Source: JBDTRY01 sp039931435 (GTDB taxonomy: Bacteria > Acidobacteriota > Thermoanaerobaculia > Gp7-AA8). Taken from it: 39,755 bases of DNA. Positions 19,987 to 28,825 of this stretch are shown piece by piece. The stretch is from the NCBI GenBank assembly GCA_039931435.1, contig JBDTRY010000011.1:1-39755 (forward strand), read 5' to 3'. The first letter of the stretch is position 1, and every line of letters starts with the position of its first letter. Under the pieces are notes generated by a model. That model was not told where the DNA came from, ran no database searches, and saw only the letters and a program-made list of their open reading frames with translations. A program made the position numbers and the translations under genes.

Positions 19987-20031
19987 GTCATGAACGGCAC
20001 GAGCGTGTCATGAAATGCCAGAACGGCACGA
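19987..20031 (-). promoter_or_regulatory. Direct-repeat cluster upstream of the mac operon (possible LytTR sites)
   Basis: GAACGGCACGA occurs at 19992-20002 and 20021-20031, and GTCATGAA at 19987-19994 and 20007-20014. Read on the minus strand these include GCCGTTCAT and GCCGTTCTG, close to the CCGTTC-type half sites bound by LytTR regulators. A LytTR response regulator is encoded at 21943. The cluster lies about 150-190 bases before the adaptor ATG and just before the spy terminator. Function is inferred from motif and context only. Confidence 0.35.
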
Positions 20032-20047
20032 TCAAAAGGGCGAAGGC

Positions 20048-20075
20048 AAAAAATAGGGAGGCCGCGAGGCCTCCC
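20048..20075 (-). terminator. Intrinsic terminator of the Spy-like gene
   Basis: A perfect 8-bp stem GGGAGGCC / GGCCTCCC with a four-base loop (20056-20075) is followed on the minus strand by TATTTTTT (20055-20048). It begins 27 bases after the stop of the gene at 20103. On the plus strand only three Ts follow. Confidence 0.9.
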
Positions 20076-20102
20076 TTTGCATGACCGCTGAGTGGATCGG
20101 AA

Positions 20103-20576
20103 TTACCCCTGCGGCTGGCCGCCTGAGTTTTGCTGGCGTTCCTGCTGCCGCGCTTCCCGCTTCGCCTTCCGCTCGGCCTTCATGGATTCGAGTTGCGCGC
20201 GCTGCTCGGCGGTGAGAATCGAAAGCATCTGCTGATGCTGCGCCTGGCGTGCATCTTTAAGCTGAGCCTTCTGCCCATCCAGGGTGGCCTTCAACGATTC
20301 AGCGCGCGCCGTGTCGTTGGCTTCCTTCGCGGTCCGGTAGTCCCTCATGGTCTGCCGGAACGCCGTCATCAGGGGCTCGTTCTGCTGTTTGAAGCTGGCG
20401 CGCATGTCCTTCATCTGCTGCTTCTGGGTATCGGTGAGATTGAGCTTCTGCTCCATCTCCGGCCCGATCTGGCCGCGGTGGCCCCGGTGCTCTCCGCGCA
20501 TTCCTCCGTGCGGAGCAGCGATGGCCAGCGACGCTCCGAGAGCAACGACTGCGACTGCTGAAATTATCTTTTTCAT
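20103..20576 (-). CDS. Spy/CpxP-like periplasmic protein (LTxxQ)
   Basis: 157 residues. Signal peptide MKKIISAVAVVALGASLAIA, then a His/Gly-rich stretch and a mostly helical body with two LTxxQ-type motifs, NLTDTQKQQM and ILTAEQRAQLE. It ends in a strongly basic, Gln-rich tail. Family members are ATP-independent periplasmic chaperones or stress sensors. The ATG at 20576 has AGGGAG six bases upstream; the longer frame to 20642 lacks this. It is divergent from the histidine kinase and upstream of the mac operon on the same strand. Confidence 0.85.
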   Translation of the reverse strand: MKKIISAVAVVALGASLAIAAPHGGMRGEHRGHRGQIGPEMEQKLNLTDTQKQQMKDMRASFKQQNEPLMTAFRQTMRDYRTAKEANDTARAESLKATLDGQKAQLKDARQAQHQQMLSILTAEQRAQLESMKAERKAKREARQQERQQNSGGQPQG

Positions 20577-20761
20577 ATGGTCTCCCTGATAGTTCCTGGT
20601 TGATGGTGCGTTGATGTCATGCGAGCAGGTAGACAAGATCAACGGGCTGCTTCTTTCCCGATTTTCACCAGCTGCACCTGCCTGTAATGAAATGCATTCT
20701 GACGACTGGTCCTGTGCCCGGAAGCCCGACTTCCGGGCTTAGACTTGCATCTGGAAACTGC

Positions 20762-21946
20762 ATGTCTGGCACCTCGTCCCTCAAGCGCCATCGCTCCTCC
20801 CTGCACTTCAGCTCCCGGGAGCTGGTGCTGATTTTCGTCTTCTGGACGTTTCTGGCGACGCTGTCGACGGTCAACCGCCTCGTTGATCCGCGCGGGTTCG
20901 GCCTGAGCGGGTTTTCGACGGCGGGGCCGATCGTCCTGGCGTTCCTGGAATCCTGGGTCTGGGCTGCCCTGACGCCGCTCATCTTCTGGATGAGCAGCCG
21001 GTACACTCCGCAGCGCGGCTCGTGGGCCCTTCGCGTGACCGTGCTCATCCTCTTTGGACTGATCGTCGCCGCAATTGTTTACACCGTCCTGGGATTTGCC
21101 AGGTTGGAGATCCTGCCCACGCCACCGCGGAGGAGAGGCGGTGCGACATTCTCGCCCCTGCAGGAGATCGCCCGCCTGCGCTTCCTCAACCAGTTCGTGG
21201 TCTACATGGCCATACTGGCCGCCGGCTTCGCCCGCGAATACTTTCTGCGCGATCAGAAGAGGCAACAGGAAGCCGTTCTGCTTCAAGCCCACGCCTCGAA
21301 ACTGCAGGCACAGTTATCCGATGCCCGGCTCGACGCCCTGAGGATGCAGATCAATCCGCACTTTCTTTTCAACACGCTGCACGCCATTTCAGCTCTTGTA
21401 GAACGGGACCCTGGCGGTGTGCGCAGGATGATCGCCCGGCTCAGTGAACTGATGCGTTACACGGTGGAGAGCCACGGAGCCGATGAAGTGACTGTTCGTG
21501 AAGAGCTTGATTTCCTGCGCCGCTATCTGGAGATCATGGAGATCCGCTTCCAGGGAAAACTGCGCATCGAAACATCCATCGACAACGATACTCTGGAGGC
21601 GCTGGTGCCCAACCTCATTCTGCAACCAATCGTGGAGAACGCTCTGGAACACGGCGTCAGCCGATCGTCAGGACAGGGAACGGTCACCATCGAAGCCATG
21701 CGCAGCGGGGATGAGCTCGTCCTCACTGTCCGCGACAACGGTCCAGGTGCCGGCGAGTCCGGCAGGCAGGGCGAAGGAGTGGGGCTCGGGAACACGCGGG
21801 CGCGTCTGGCTCAACTTTACGGAGAAGCTGCGGCACTGACCCTCACCAGCGCGGAAGGTGGTGGGGCAGTCGCAGAAATCTTGCTTCCGTACCATACCGG
21901 CAACGACCTGCGCATCGCCGCTGTGAGCACGAGCGGGAAGCGATGA
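20762..21946 (+). CDS. LytS-type sensor histidine kinase
   Basis: 394 residues from the ATG at 20762. Four hydrophobic segments (about 20-38, 55-75, 90-112, 143-158) are followed by a coiled linker. Then comes the His_kinase domain with the phosphoacceptor H200 in MQINPHFLFNTLHAIS, and an ATP-binding region with LILQPIVENALEHG, DNGPGAGES and GVGLGNTRARLAQLYG. The sensory part is membrane-embedded with no large extracellular domain. An upstream ATG at 20687 is possible; neither has a clear ribosome site. The TGA overlaps the regulator ATG, so the pair is translationally coupled. Confidence 0.92.
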   Translation: MSGTSSLKRHRSSLHFSSRELVLIFVFWTFLATLSTVNRLVDPRGFGLSGFSTAGPIVLAFLESWVWAALTPLIFWMSSRYTPQRGSWALRVTVLILFGLIVAAIVYTVLGFARLEILPTPPRRRGGATFSPLQEIARLRFLNQFVVYMAILAAGFAREYFLRDQKRQQEAVLLQAHASKLQAQLSDARLDALRMQINPHFLFNTLHAISALVERDPGGVRRMIARLSELMRYTVESHGADEVTVREELDFLRRYLEIMEIRFQGKLRIETSIDNDTLEALVPNLILQPIVENALEHGVSRSSGQGTVTIEAMRSGDELVLTVRDNGPGAGESGRQGEGVGLGNTRARLAQLYGEAAALTLTSAEGGGAVAEILLPYHTGNDLRIAAVSTSGKR

Positions 21947-22743
21947 CGGGCCGCAAGAAAATCCGCGTTCTGATTGCCGATGACGAATTGCTGGCACGTC
22001 AGAGACTGGAGGACCTTCTGGTTCGGGAGGAGAACGTTGAGATTGCGGCCTCTGTTGATAACGGACATGACGCAGTCTCCGCCATTCGCTCACTGGCGCC
22101 CGAAATCGTCTTCCTGGACGTGCAGATGCCCGGCCTGACGGGGTTCGAGGTGGTCAGCGAAATCGGGCCGCAGTCGATGCCGGCAACAGTGTTCGTCACG
22201 GCATGGGATCAATACGCCCTGCAGGCCTTCGACGTGGCCGCACTCGATTATCTCGTCAAGCCGTTTGACGATGAGCGTTTCAGCCAGGCCTTCTCCCGCG
22301 CCCGGCGCTCGGTCGAACTGCAGGAGGTCGGCCGGATGACCAGCCAGCTCATCGCCCTGCTCGGCCAACCAGCGGCCATCGCGGAGCCATTACCGGAACA
22401 AAAACCGCAGTTTCTAGAGCGCATCGCTGTGGAGAGTCGCGGCCAGGTGCGTGTGGTGCCCGTCAATAAAATCGAGTACATCACCGCCAGCGGCCCCTAC
22501 GCCGAGCTGCACGTCGGCGACAAGACCTACACCGTACGAGAGCGTATGCAGAACCTGGAGGAACGCCTCGATTCGGAAAAGTTCTTTCGCATTCATCGAT
22601 CGGCGATCGTGCGCCTGGATCGAATCGACACGATGCTGCGCAGTTCCGGCGGAGATTATGGTGTCCGTCTGAAAAACGGAGAGGAACTGAGCGTCAGCCG
22701 CAGCCGGCGGGAAGACCTGGAAGCGAAGCTGGGAATTCTCTGA
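21943..22743 (+). CDS. LytTR-family response regulator
   Basis: 266 residues. Receiver domain (1-120) with acidic pair D13/D14, phosphoacceptor D59 (FLDVQMPG), T86 and K106 (LVKPFDD). A linker of about 40 residues is followed by a LytTR DNA-binding domain (about 160-262) with KIEYITASGPYAELHVGDKTY, FFRIHRSAIVRLDRI and a final LSVSRSRREDLEAKL. It is the partner of the preceding kinase. LytTR proteins bind paired short direct repeats; candidates are at 19987-20031. It ends six bases from the convergent kinase-WD40 gene. Confidence 0.95.
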   Translation: MTGRKKIRVLIADDELLARQRLEDLLVREENVEIAASVDNGHDAVSAIRSLAPEIVFLDVQMPGLTGFEVVSEIGPQSMPATVFVTAWDQYALQAFDVAALDYLVKPFDDERFSQAFSRARRSVELQEVGRMTSQLIALLGQPAAIAEPLPEQKPQFLERIAVESRGQVRVVPVNKIEYITASGPYAELHVGDKTYTVRERMQNLEERLDSEKFFRIHRSAIVRLDRIDTMLRSSGGDYGVRLKNGEELSVSRSRREDLEAKLGIL

Positions 22744-22749
22744 AGATGG

Positions 22750-25707
22750 TCAGCGCAACGCAACAAGGAACACGGCCCCGTCGCCTCCGATAGCCAGCGC
22801 GGAACCGTCGGGAGAGTAGGTCATGACATCGGCGCTGTATTCGTCGATGGGCAAGGTGCGTTGTACCGATCCGTCTGCCGAGGAAAGAAGCCGTACGACC
22901 TTGCGTGTGCCGACAGCGATCGTCGTTGCATCGGGAGCCCAGGCCAGCGATTTTGGCTGCTCTGCGCTGCCCGCCGAGTACTCCCAGATCTTCTTTCCGG
23001 TAGCGAGATTCCAGAGGCGCACCGCTGCATCCCGGCCACCCGTGACCAGCTTGCCGCCGTCGGGCGAGTAGGCCAGTGAAAGCAGTCCGTACTGGTGCGC
23101 TTCCAGCTTTCCCTTCGCCTCTCCGTTGCGCCAGTCCCCGAAGCGTACGTCGCCACCGATCTGCGAGGCAGCAGCAATTGCTCCCGATGTCGAGGTGGCC
23201 ATGAATTCGTTGTCTCCAAGCGTCATCGAGCGCACCATCTGGTGATTGGAAGCGTTCCAGACCAGAGTGCGCTTGCCGATGATTCCGATGAGTAACGTCC
23301 CGTCCGGTGAATACGACAAACCGGATATGTGAGCATCAGGATCGGTCAACGGGATGGCGTCACCTTTTTCATGACCGCTGGCCGCATCAAGGAAAAGAAT
23401 GCGCGACGACCCATGCGTATCGTGCATCCCGAACGCAACCTCGTTTCCATTCGGCGAGAAGCGCGCGGCAGTGACGGAGTTTCTGGTATTCAGACAGTGC
23501 TCCATGGTGGCGCTCGCAGTGGTCCAGGTGCAGGCATTGCCGTCCCAGCTTCCCGTAGCCAGCCGCTTTCCATCGGGAGAGAACGCCAGAGCCTGCACCC
23601 CGCCCAGGGTCTTCGGAAGTTTGGTCATGCCCGCCGAACCTGTCCGCGCCGCCTCGCCCACGGTCCAGAGACGTACGAAACCATCGCTCGATCCGGCCGC
23701 CAGCGTGCGACCGTCGCGGGAAAATGCAAGGGAGCTATAAATTCCTCCGCCGTTGGGTGCCTCACGAAATGTTTCGACGTAACCGCCGTCTGCAGCGCGC
23801 CAGACTTTCACGTCGTGATAACTACCGCTGGCCACGAGATCTCCACCGGGGGATACGGCCAGTGAAAAGATTGCCTCGGTCTCGCCATGGTTCATGGAAC
23901 GCAGCTTCGTCCTCGCGGCAACGTCCCAGATGGCAACGGTGCTGTCGTAGGAGCCACTGGCCAGCAAACGGGAGCCGGGGAAAAACGCCAGCGAGAGAAG
24001 TCCCTTGGTGTGGCCCAGGAGATTGCCTTCGGAGGTTCCGTCTTCGAGACTCCAGAGCCTCACGTCGTTGTCATTTGAGCCTGCAACGGCCAGCAGTTTT
24101 CCATCCGGTGAGACTGCCAGAACGGAGTTCGTGACACTCTCTACGTTGAACTTTTCCTTACCGGTGCGCGTATCCCAGACGCGGATCGCTCCCATCGGAG
24201 CAACGAGGAAAGCGCCATCCGGCGAAAAGAGGACGCGCCCCACAAGGTTCCCTCGCTCGATCAGCACGGGGCTGCCGGGAATTGTCTTCCCGGTCTGAGG
24301 ATCTGCGAAAAAGACCCGAGAGCCATCAGGACCGTACCCGCTGACGGCCAGCCGCTTGCCGTCATCTGGTGAAAAAACTGCGGATGTGATCGTGTATCCG
24401 GGAGCAGTGACCGTGGATCGCACCGATTTCGACGCGAGATCCCAGACCTTGACGAGTCCCTCTTCCCAGGCGACGGCCAGCAGCTTTCCATCCGGCGAGA
24501 AGTCCACCGTTCTGATGCTTTTCCCCTGTTCACCGAACTTCAGAGGAGCAGCGGCGGCTGATCCTCCAGGCGGCTCTGTCGATGAGGTCGAAGTGACCTC
24601 CGATTCGGCAAGTGGTGCGAAAGGAGCTGCTATCTCAGGCGGTGACGTGCGCTTCGATTTGATCCACCACCCGAGAGCAAGGATAAGGAGAAACAGGATC
24701 AACACCAGGAGGAGAAACGGGCTTTTTCGCTTCTTGTCCTTTTCGGGAATGACTTCTCGTGCGGGCGAGGCAGGAGCAGCAGCGTGCTCCATCCCAGCCA
24801 CGACGGCCGGCGGGGAACTCGAAGCTGGAGGCGGTGCTGCCGACAATCCCACGACAGCCAGCGGCACCTCGGGAGGCGCAGCCGCTGCTTGCCGCAGGAG
24901 TGTCTTGAAGTCTTTTGCTGATTCCGGCCGCACATCACTGGCCTGCGACATAGCGCGGATGAGCAGGTCGGACACTGCTACGGGGATCTCGCGATTCACT
25001 TCGATTGCCGGCTTGAGCGGATCGGGTTTTCCGTTGATGGACGCTGCCACTCGACCGAGCGCATCGGGCGGCTTCTCGTTCGTCATGAGGTGATAGAGCG
25101 TGGCCGCCAGTGAATAGATATCCGTGCGGGGAGTGGTGCCTTCTCCGTTGATCTGCTCCAGTGGCGCGTAGTGCGGCGTGTAGCCGAAGATGCTCGAACC
25201 TGCAGCGGTCGCTGCCGACGAGCTGGCAAACCCTTTGGCCAGACCGAAGTCGAGGAGGATGATCTGCTCCGGCGAGCAGAACTTCATATTGGCAGGCTTG
25301 ATGTCGCGATGAATGACTGGAGGGCTCTGTCCGTGGAGGTACCCGAGCGCATCCAGAATCTGTTCGCCCCAGCCCAGAACATCACGCCAGGGGAACGGGC
25401 GGCCGCGGTCCTTGAGCATCTGCCCGAGGTCTTCTCCCGAGATGTACTCCATGACCAGAAACTGCCCAGCCTCATCGACGAAGTGATCCATGACGCGCGG
25501 GATCCCGGGGTGACGGAGGCGGGCAAGCATCTGCGCCTCCCGTTCGAACTGCTGGCTGAGCTCCGGCGAGCTTCGCAGCGTTTCCTTGAGAGCAACGATG
25601 CTGTCCAGCCGGACGTCGAGCGCTTCGTAAACCGCGCCCATCCCACCCTCGCTGAGAAGACGAATTACGCGATATCGATTCTGAAGAAGAGTGCCGGGAG
25701 CGAGCAT
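22750..25707 (-). CDS. Membrane Ser/Thr protein kinase with periplasmic WD40 propeller
   Basis: 985 residues. The Hanks-type kinase domain occupies about 11-275: glycine loop LSEGGMGAVY, catalytic lysine K41, HRDIKPAN with D135, DFG at 153-155, and YAPLEQ/TDIYSLAATLY. A proline/alanine-rich linker leads to one transmembrane helix (about 331-349). The remaining 600 residues are WD40 repeats with FSPDGKLLAVAWE, LAFSPDGKRLATGSWDG and YSPDGGKLVTGGRD-type steps, probably two seven-bladed propellers or nearly so. All kinase residues look intact. Substrates are unknown. The start has no competing ATG upstream in frame. Confidence 0.95.
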   Translation of the reverse strand: MLAPGTLLQNRYRVIRLLSEGGMGAVYEALDVRLDSIVALKETLRSSPELSQQFEREAQMLARLRHPGIPRVMDHFVDEAGQFLVMEYISGEDLGQMLKDRGRPFPWRDVLGWGEQILDALGYLHGQSPPVIHRDIKPANMKFCSPEQIILLDFGLAKGFASSSAATAAGSSIFGYTPHYAPLEQINGEGTTPRTDIYSLAATLYHLMTNEKPPDALGRVAASINGKPDPLKPAIEVNREIPVAVSDLLIRAMSQASDVRPESAKDFKTLLRQAAAAPPEVPLAVVGLSAAPPPASSSPPAVVAGMEHAAAPASPAREVIPEKDKKRKSPFLLLVLILFLLILALGWWIKSKRTSPPEIAAPFAPLAESEVTSTSSTEPPGGSAAAAPLKFGEQGKSIRTVDFSPDGKLLAVAWEEGLVKVWDLASKSVRSTVTAPGYTITSAVFSPDDGKRLAVSGYGPDGSRVFFADPQTGKTIPGSPVLIERGNLVGRVLFSPDGAFLVAPMGAIRVWDTRTGKEKFNVESVTNSVLAVSPDGKLLAVAGSNDNDVRLWSLEDGTSEGNLLGHTKGLLSLAFFPGSRLLASGSYDSTVAIWDVAARTKLRSMNHGETEAIFSLAVSPGGDLVASGSYHDVKVWRAADGGYVETFREAPNGGGIYSSLAFSRDGRTLAAGSSDGFVRLWTVGEAARTGSAGMTKLPKTLGGVQALAFSPDGKRLATGSWDGNACTWTTASATMEHCLNTRNSVTAARFSPNGNEVAFGMHDTHGSSRILFLDAASGHEKGDAIPLTDPDAHISGLSYSPDGTLLIGIIGKRTLVWNASNHQMVRSMTLGDNEFMATSTSGAIAAASQIGGDVRFGDWRNGEAKGKLEAHQYGLLSLAYSPDGGKLVTGGRDAAVRLWNLATGKKIWEYSAGSAEQPKSLAWAPDATTIAVGTRKVVRLLSSADGSVQRTLPIDEYSADVMTYSPDGSALAIGGDGAVFLVALR

Positions 25708-25822
25708 CGATTTTCCTCGTGCGACCGACGGGCGTCAGCCTCTGTGAGCGGCAATTCTAATCTGATTCGTGACCAGGGGGATTGTCCGTGGAACTTTGCG
25801 GAGGCTCCGCGGTTCCACGCGC

Positions 25823-27052
25823 TCACTCACCGCTGCTACGAACCGGCGAGGCAACCCGGATTACCTGTCCCTCGTCCCGTCCCGAAAGCAACTCCTCATA
25901 GAGACTGCCGTAGGCAGAAATCGTCTGCTCGATGGCGTGCTCGCGGGCTCGGCGCGCGCTCTCCTCGCCCATCTTCGCCCATCGCTGGCGTGCATGAAGA
26001 ATCTGCAGGAGACGGCGCGAGGCATCCTGAGGATCGCAGGGACGAAACAGAAAACCGTTCACGCCGTTGTCCACCAGCTCCGGAAGCGCGCCCGCGTCAG
26101 CAGCGAGGACGGGCAGCCCGCTGGCCATGGCCTCCAGCGTGGCGATACTCTGCAACTCCACATCGCTGGGCATGGCAAAGAGGTCGGCGCATCGCAGTAG
26201 CGAGGGCAGCTCATCGTCGTTGACGAATCCGAGAAAAACGACACGGTGTCCGAGATCCAGCGCCGCGGCCAGATCGCGAAGCCGCTCCACGTCGCGGCCC
26301 TGGCCGGCAACGGCAAACTGCACGTCCGTACGCCGCGACAGAGCAAGGGCGCGAATGAGAACGTCCAGCCGCTTCTCTCGGTCCACCCGTCCCAGATAGA
26401 GAAGCAGCACCTGGCGTGAGTCCAGCCCGAAACGAAAGCGCGCTGCCTTGACGCTCTCACCGTTACGACCGTGAAAGCGGCGAAGCTCCACCCCGTTGGA
26501 AATGGCGCGGATGGGAATGTGCTCCAGCTTCTGACGCATGATCAAGGCAGCGGTATCCGTCGGAGTGGTGACGATCTGCGCCGCCGAGAAGACATCCGTG
26601 ACCGTACGCCAGAGAATCGTCTCCAGGATCTTCCGCCCCAGCGAAAAAGTCGACAGGACAGGCACGTGCGGAATGAGGTCTCCGGGCAGGAAATGGTTTG
26701 TGGCCACGACGGGAACACCGCGGCGAGCGGCCGCCCGGACCACACCTCGGCTGACTGCATGATGATCCTGCACGTGAACGATCGACGGCCGGAGACGATC
26801 GAACAGCTTCTCGATGCTGCGCTCGGCGTTAGGGGTTACGTGGACGTCCGGATAGAAACTGCCCAGCGACAACGAAGGAACAGTCTCGATGCGCGCGCCA
26901 CTGTGGTCGCACCGCCTCCCGTGACGGAAGCGGGTGGCGGGCATGACGAACGTGACTTCATAACCGCATTCCACGAGCCCGCGCGCCAGCCGCTGCGAAA
27001 AAACGCCCGGCCCGCTCCAGGGTCCGAAAGCCTGCCCGGCAAGAAGGATCAT
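25823..27052 (-). CDS. GT4 family glycosyltransferase
   Basis: 409 residues with the GT-B two-domain layout. The N-terminal domain has the glycine-rich AGQAFGPWSGPGVFSQRLARGL and VHVQDHHAV. The C-terminal nucleotide-sugar domain has LLYLGRVDREKRLDVLIRA and the EX7E motif in DVELQSIATLEAMASGLPV. The acceptor is unknown; resemblance to diacylglycerol-glucosyl and mannosyl transferases of GT4 suggests a lipid or cell-wall acceptor, but that is weak. It follows the YbaK-like gene by 81 bases on the same strand. Confidence 0.92.
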   Translation of the reverse strand: MILLAGQAFGPWSGPGVFSQRLARGLVECGYEVTFVMPATRFRHGRRCDHSGARIETVPSLSLGSFYPDVHVTPNAERSIEKLFDRLRPSIVHVQDHHAVSRGVVRAAARRGVPVVATNHFLPGDLIPHVPVLSTFSLGRKILETILWRTVTDVFSAAQIVTTPTDTAALIMRQKLEHIPIRAISNGVELRRFHGRNGESVKAARFRFGLDSRQVLLLYLGRVDREKRLDVLIRALALSRRTDVQFAVAGQGRDVERLRDLAAALDLGHRVVFLGFVNDDELPSLLRCADLFAMPSDVELQSIATLEAMASGLPVLAADAGALPELVDNGVNGFLFRPCDPQDASRRLLQILHARQRWAKMGEESARRAREHAIEQTISAYGSLYEELLSGRDEGQVIRVASPVRSSGE

Positions 27053-27133
27053 CGTCTCATCACTTCGCGTCCAACGTCAGCGCTCCATTGTCTCGCACCG
27101 GCGCCGAACTCAATGACACAGTTTTCAATCCGG

Positions 27134-27634
27134 TCATGACTCTCTGCGTGCGGCCAGACCCTCGATCACCCGCGCCTCTGCCATGTCCAGCAATCCCTGC
27201 GGAGGCATTTTCACTTTCGTGGAACGATTTCCCCCTCCGAGAATGACGTAGTCCTGATCCATGACTCGGCTGTCGATGAGGATCGGGATCTGAGGAGGAA
27301 GCCCGAACACGGTCACGCCGCCCACGAGCATACCCGTAAGCGCCGTGGTTTCCTCAGCGCTGGCAAACGACAGGCGCCGTATCCCCATGGCTTCGCTTAC
27401 GGCGTGATTGACGTCCAGACGAGAGTCCGCAAGAACGAGGCAGGCCGCGTATTGCTTCGGTTCTTTTTTGGAGGCGACGACGATCGTGTTGGCGGAGTGA
27501 TCGAGAGGAATGCCGTAGCGTTCGCAGAACTGTGCCGTGTCAGCGAAATCCGGATCGCAGGGCATGATCTCATATGGAACACCAAGGAAGTCGACAACAG
27601 CCCGCACTCGGGATTCGATGGAGTCCTCATTCAT
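27134..27634 (-). CDS. YbaK/EbsC-type aminoacyl-tRNA deacylase
   Basis: 166 residues from the ATG at 27634. The YbaK fold is recognised from ANTIVVASKKEPKQYAACLVLADSRLDVN, which includes the catalytic-site lysine region, the central MLVGGVTVFGLP, and the late VILGGGNRSTKVKMPP. Members hydrolyse mischarged Cys- or Ala-tRNAs in trans. Substrate specificity cannot be read from the sequence. The longer frame to 27679 gives a non-conserved N-terminus, and the ribosome site is weak for either start. Confidence 0.9.
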   Translation of the reverse strand: MNEDSIESRVRAVVDFLGVPYEIMPCDPDFADTAQFCERYGIPLDHSANTIVVASKKEPKQYAACLVLADSRLDVNHAVSEAMGIRRLSFASAEETTALTGMLVGGVTVFGLPPQIPILIDSRVMDQDYVILGGGNRSTKVKMPPQGLLDMAEARVIEGLAARRES

Positions 27635-27737
27635 GGAGAGTAAGTCTAAGCGCTGTCGTCCCAGGTGAAGCAACAACACTTCACCACGAAACGCCTCGGC
27701 GCGAACGGAGGCCAGTCCCGATCTTTCTCCCGAACCA

Positions 27738-28661
27738 TCACCGCAGCCGGTACGTCAGCAGAATCCGGACGTTCAGCAGGCTGTCGTTACGGGTGGCCGT
27801 ATCGCCCGGCCTCAGCACGGACAGCGGGGCGTAGAAGAGCTGAAGGCCTGCGTCTACTCGCGGCATGACCGGCCAGACAACCCCACCCTCGAACGTATAA
27901 ACGATGCCGTGCGTGAACAGGTGCGTCCGATCCAGGAAACCATAGGTCTCAGCGTTGACCTGAAAGTCGGCGTCCAGGTACGTGCCCGCCGCACCGAGGC
28001 TCACAGTCGGAGCACCAAGGGTGCGGAAGCTGCGGGAACCGATCAGCTCCAGGCCACTCTGGCGAAGTGTGGCCACGTCACCGGAAGGCGCCTGGCAACC
28101 GTATAAATTCTGTGGCGAGCCGACGGGGAAGGCCACTTCCTCCTCCGGACAGGTGAAATCGCTCCGGACGTAACCTCGCTGTCCATAAGCGCGGGCTCCG
28201 AGGCTGAAACTAGCGCGAACGATCAGCGGCCGCTCAACGGAGAGAGCGTAAAGATTCGCGCGAAGTCCGCGGATCGTCACGGGCGGCACCCAGCCCACCG
28301 TAACCGAGAAATCGGATGGCAAGCCGAGAGTCAATCGTGGCCGGACGTAGCCTGGCAGCTTGTTCAGATCTTCCGCCTTGGTGCCAGTGAAACCCACCGT
28401 TCGTTTCGCCGCGCTGAGGTGCGGCAGAGAAACTCCCTCGACGCCTGCATCCAGCGACCAGGGGCGAACACTCTCCGGAGGCATCAGCCCCGTGAAAAGA
28501 GTGGCCACGCCGTAATACTTCATGGCCCAGGCCTCAGGGCGGTCGAAATCGACGATCTCTCGAAAACGGAGAACGTCCTCGGCGAGGAGCGGTCCCGCAA
28601 GAGCGACGATGAAGAGGGCAGCCCCCAAGCCGCGCCACAGTGCGCACCGAGCTGATTTCAC
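27738..28661 (-). CDS. Outer-membrane beta-barrel-like protein of unknown function
   Basis: 307 residues from a GTG at 28661. AGGGAGGAG lies seven bases before it, and the start gives a clean signal peptide (MKSARCALWRGLGAALFIVALAGPLLA). Longer frames to 28712 or 28733 lack this ribosome site and would add a hydrophilic tail. The mature protein is rich in alternating strands (VRPRLTLGLPSDFSVTVGWVP, SLGAARAYG-type turns) and ends ILLTYRLR. Two cysteines about 24 residues apart (TCPEEE, YGCQAP) could form a disulfide. I do not know the substrate or partner. Confidence 0.8.
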   Translation of the reverse strand: MKSARCALWRGLGAALFIVALAGPLLAEDVLRFREIVDFDRPEAWAMKYYGVATLFTGLMPPESVRPWSLDAGVEGVSLPHLSAAKRTVGFTGTKAEDLNKLPGYVRPRLTLGLPSDFSVTVGWVPPVTIRGLRANLYALSVERPLIVRASFSLGARAYGQRGYVRSDFTCPEEEVAFPVGSPQNLYGCQAPSGDVATLRQSGLELIGSRSFRTLGAPTVSLGAAGTYLDADFQVNAETYGFLDRTHLFTHGIVYTFEGGVVWPVMPRVDAGLQLFYAPLSVLRPGDTATRNDSLLNVRILLTYRLR

Positions 28662-28747
28662 GTCCGCGCTCCTCCCTTCGTCCGAACCCGCTCCAACCCG
28701 CCGCTCATCCATTGGACGAAGTCCGCCGGGCACTGCTTACACGCCAG

Positions 28748-28812
28748 AAATACAACTAGTTAATGAATCTAATATTTATTGCTGTTTAATCATATTGGTT
28801 GGTTCCGTCTTC
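28748..28812. promoter_or_regulatory. AT-rich spacer upstream of the barrel gene
   Basis: About 65 bases, mostly A/T (TACAACTAGTTAATGAATCT then AATATTTATTGCTGTTTAAT), in an otherwise GC-rich region. It lies between the 3' end of the permease gene and the barrel gene's leader. It is the obvious place for a minus-strand promoter or UP element, but I could not fix a convincing -35/-10 pair. Confidence 0.4.
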
Positions 28813-28825
28813 AAAACAGGGTAGT

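Noticed and set aside
25171..26223. A 350-residue plus-strand frame spanning the kinase and glycosyltransferase genes
   Set aside because: It overlaps two clear minus-strand genes and its translation is low-complexity Arg/Ala-rich without domains.
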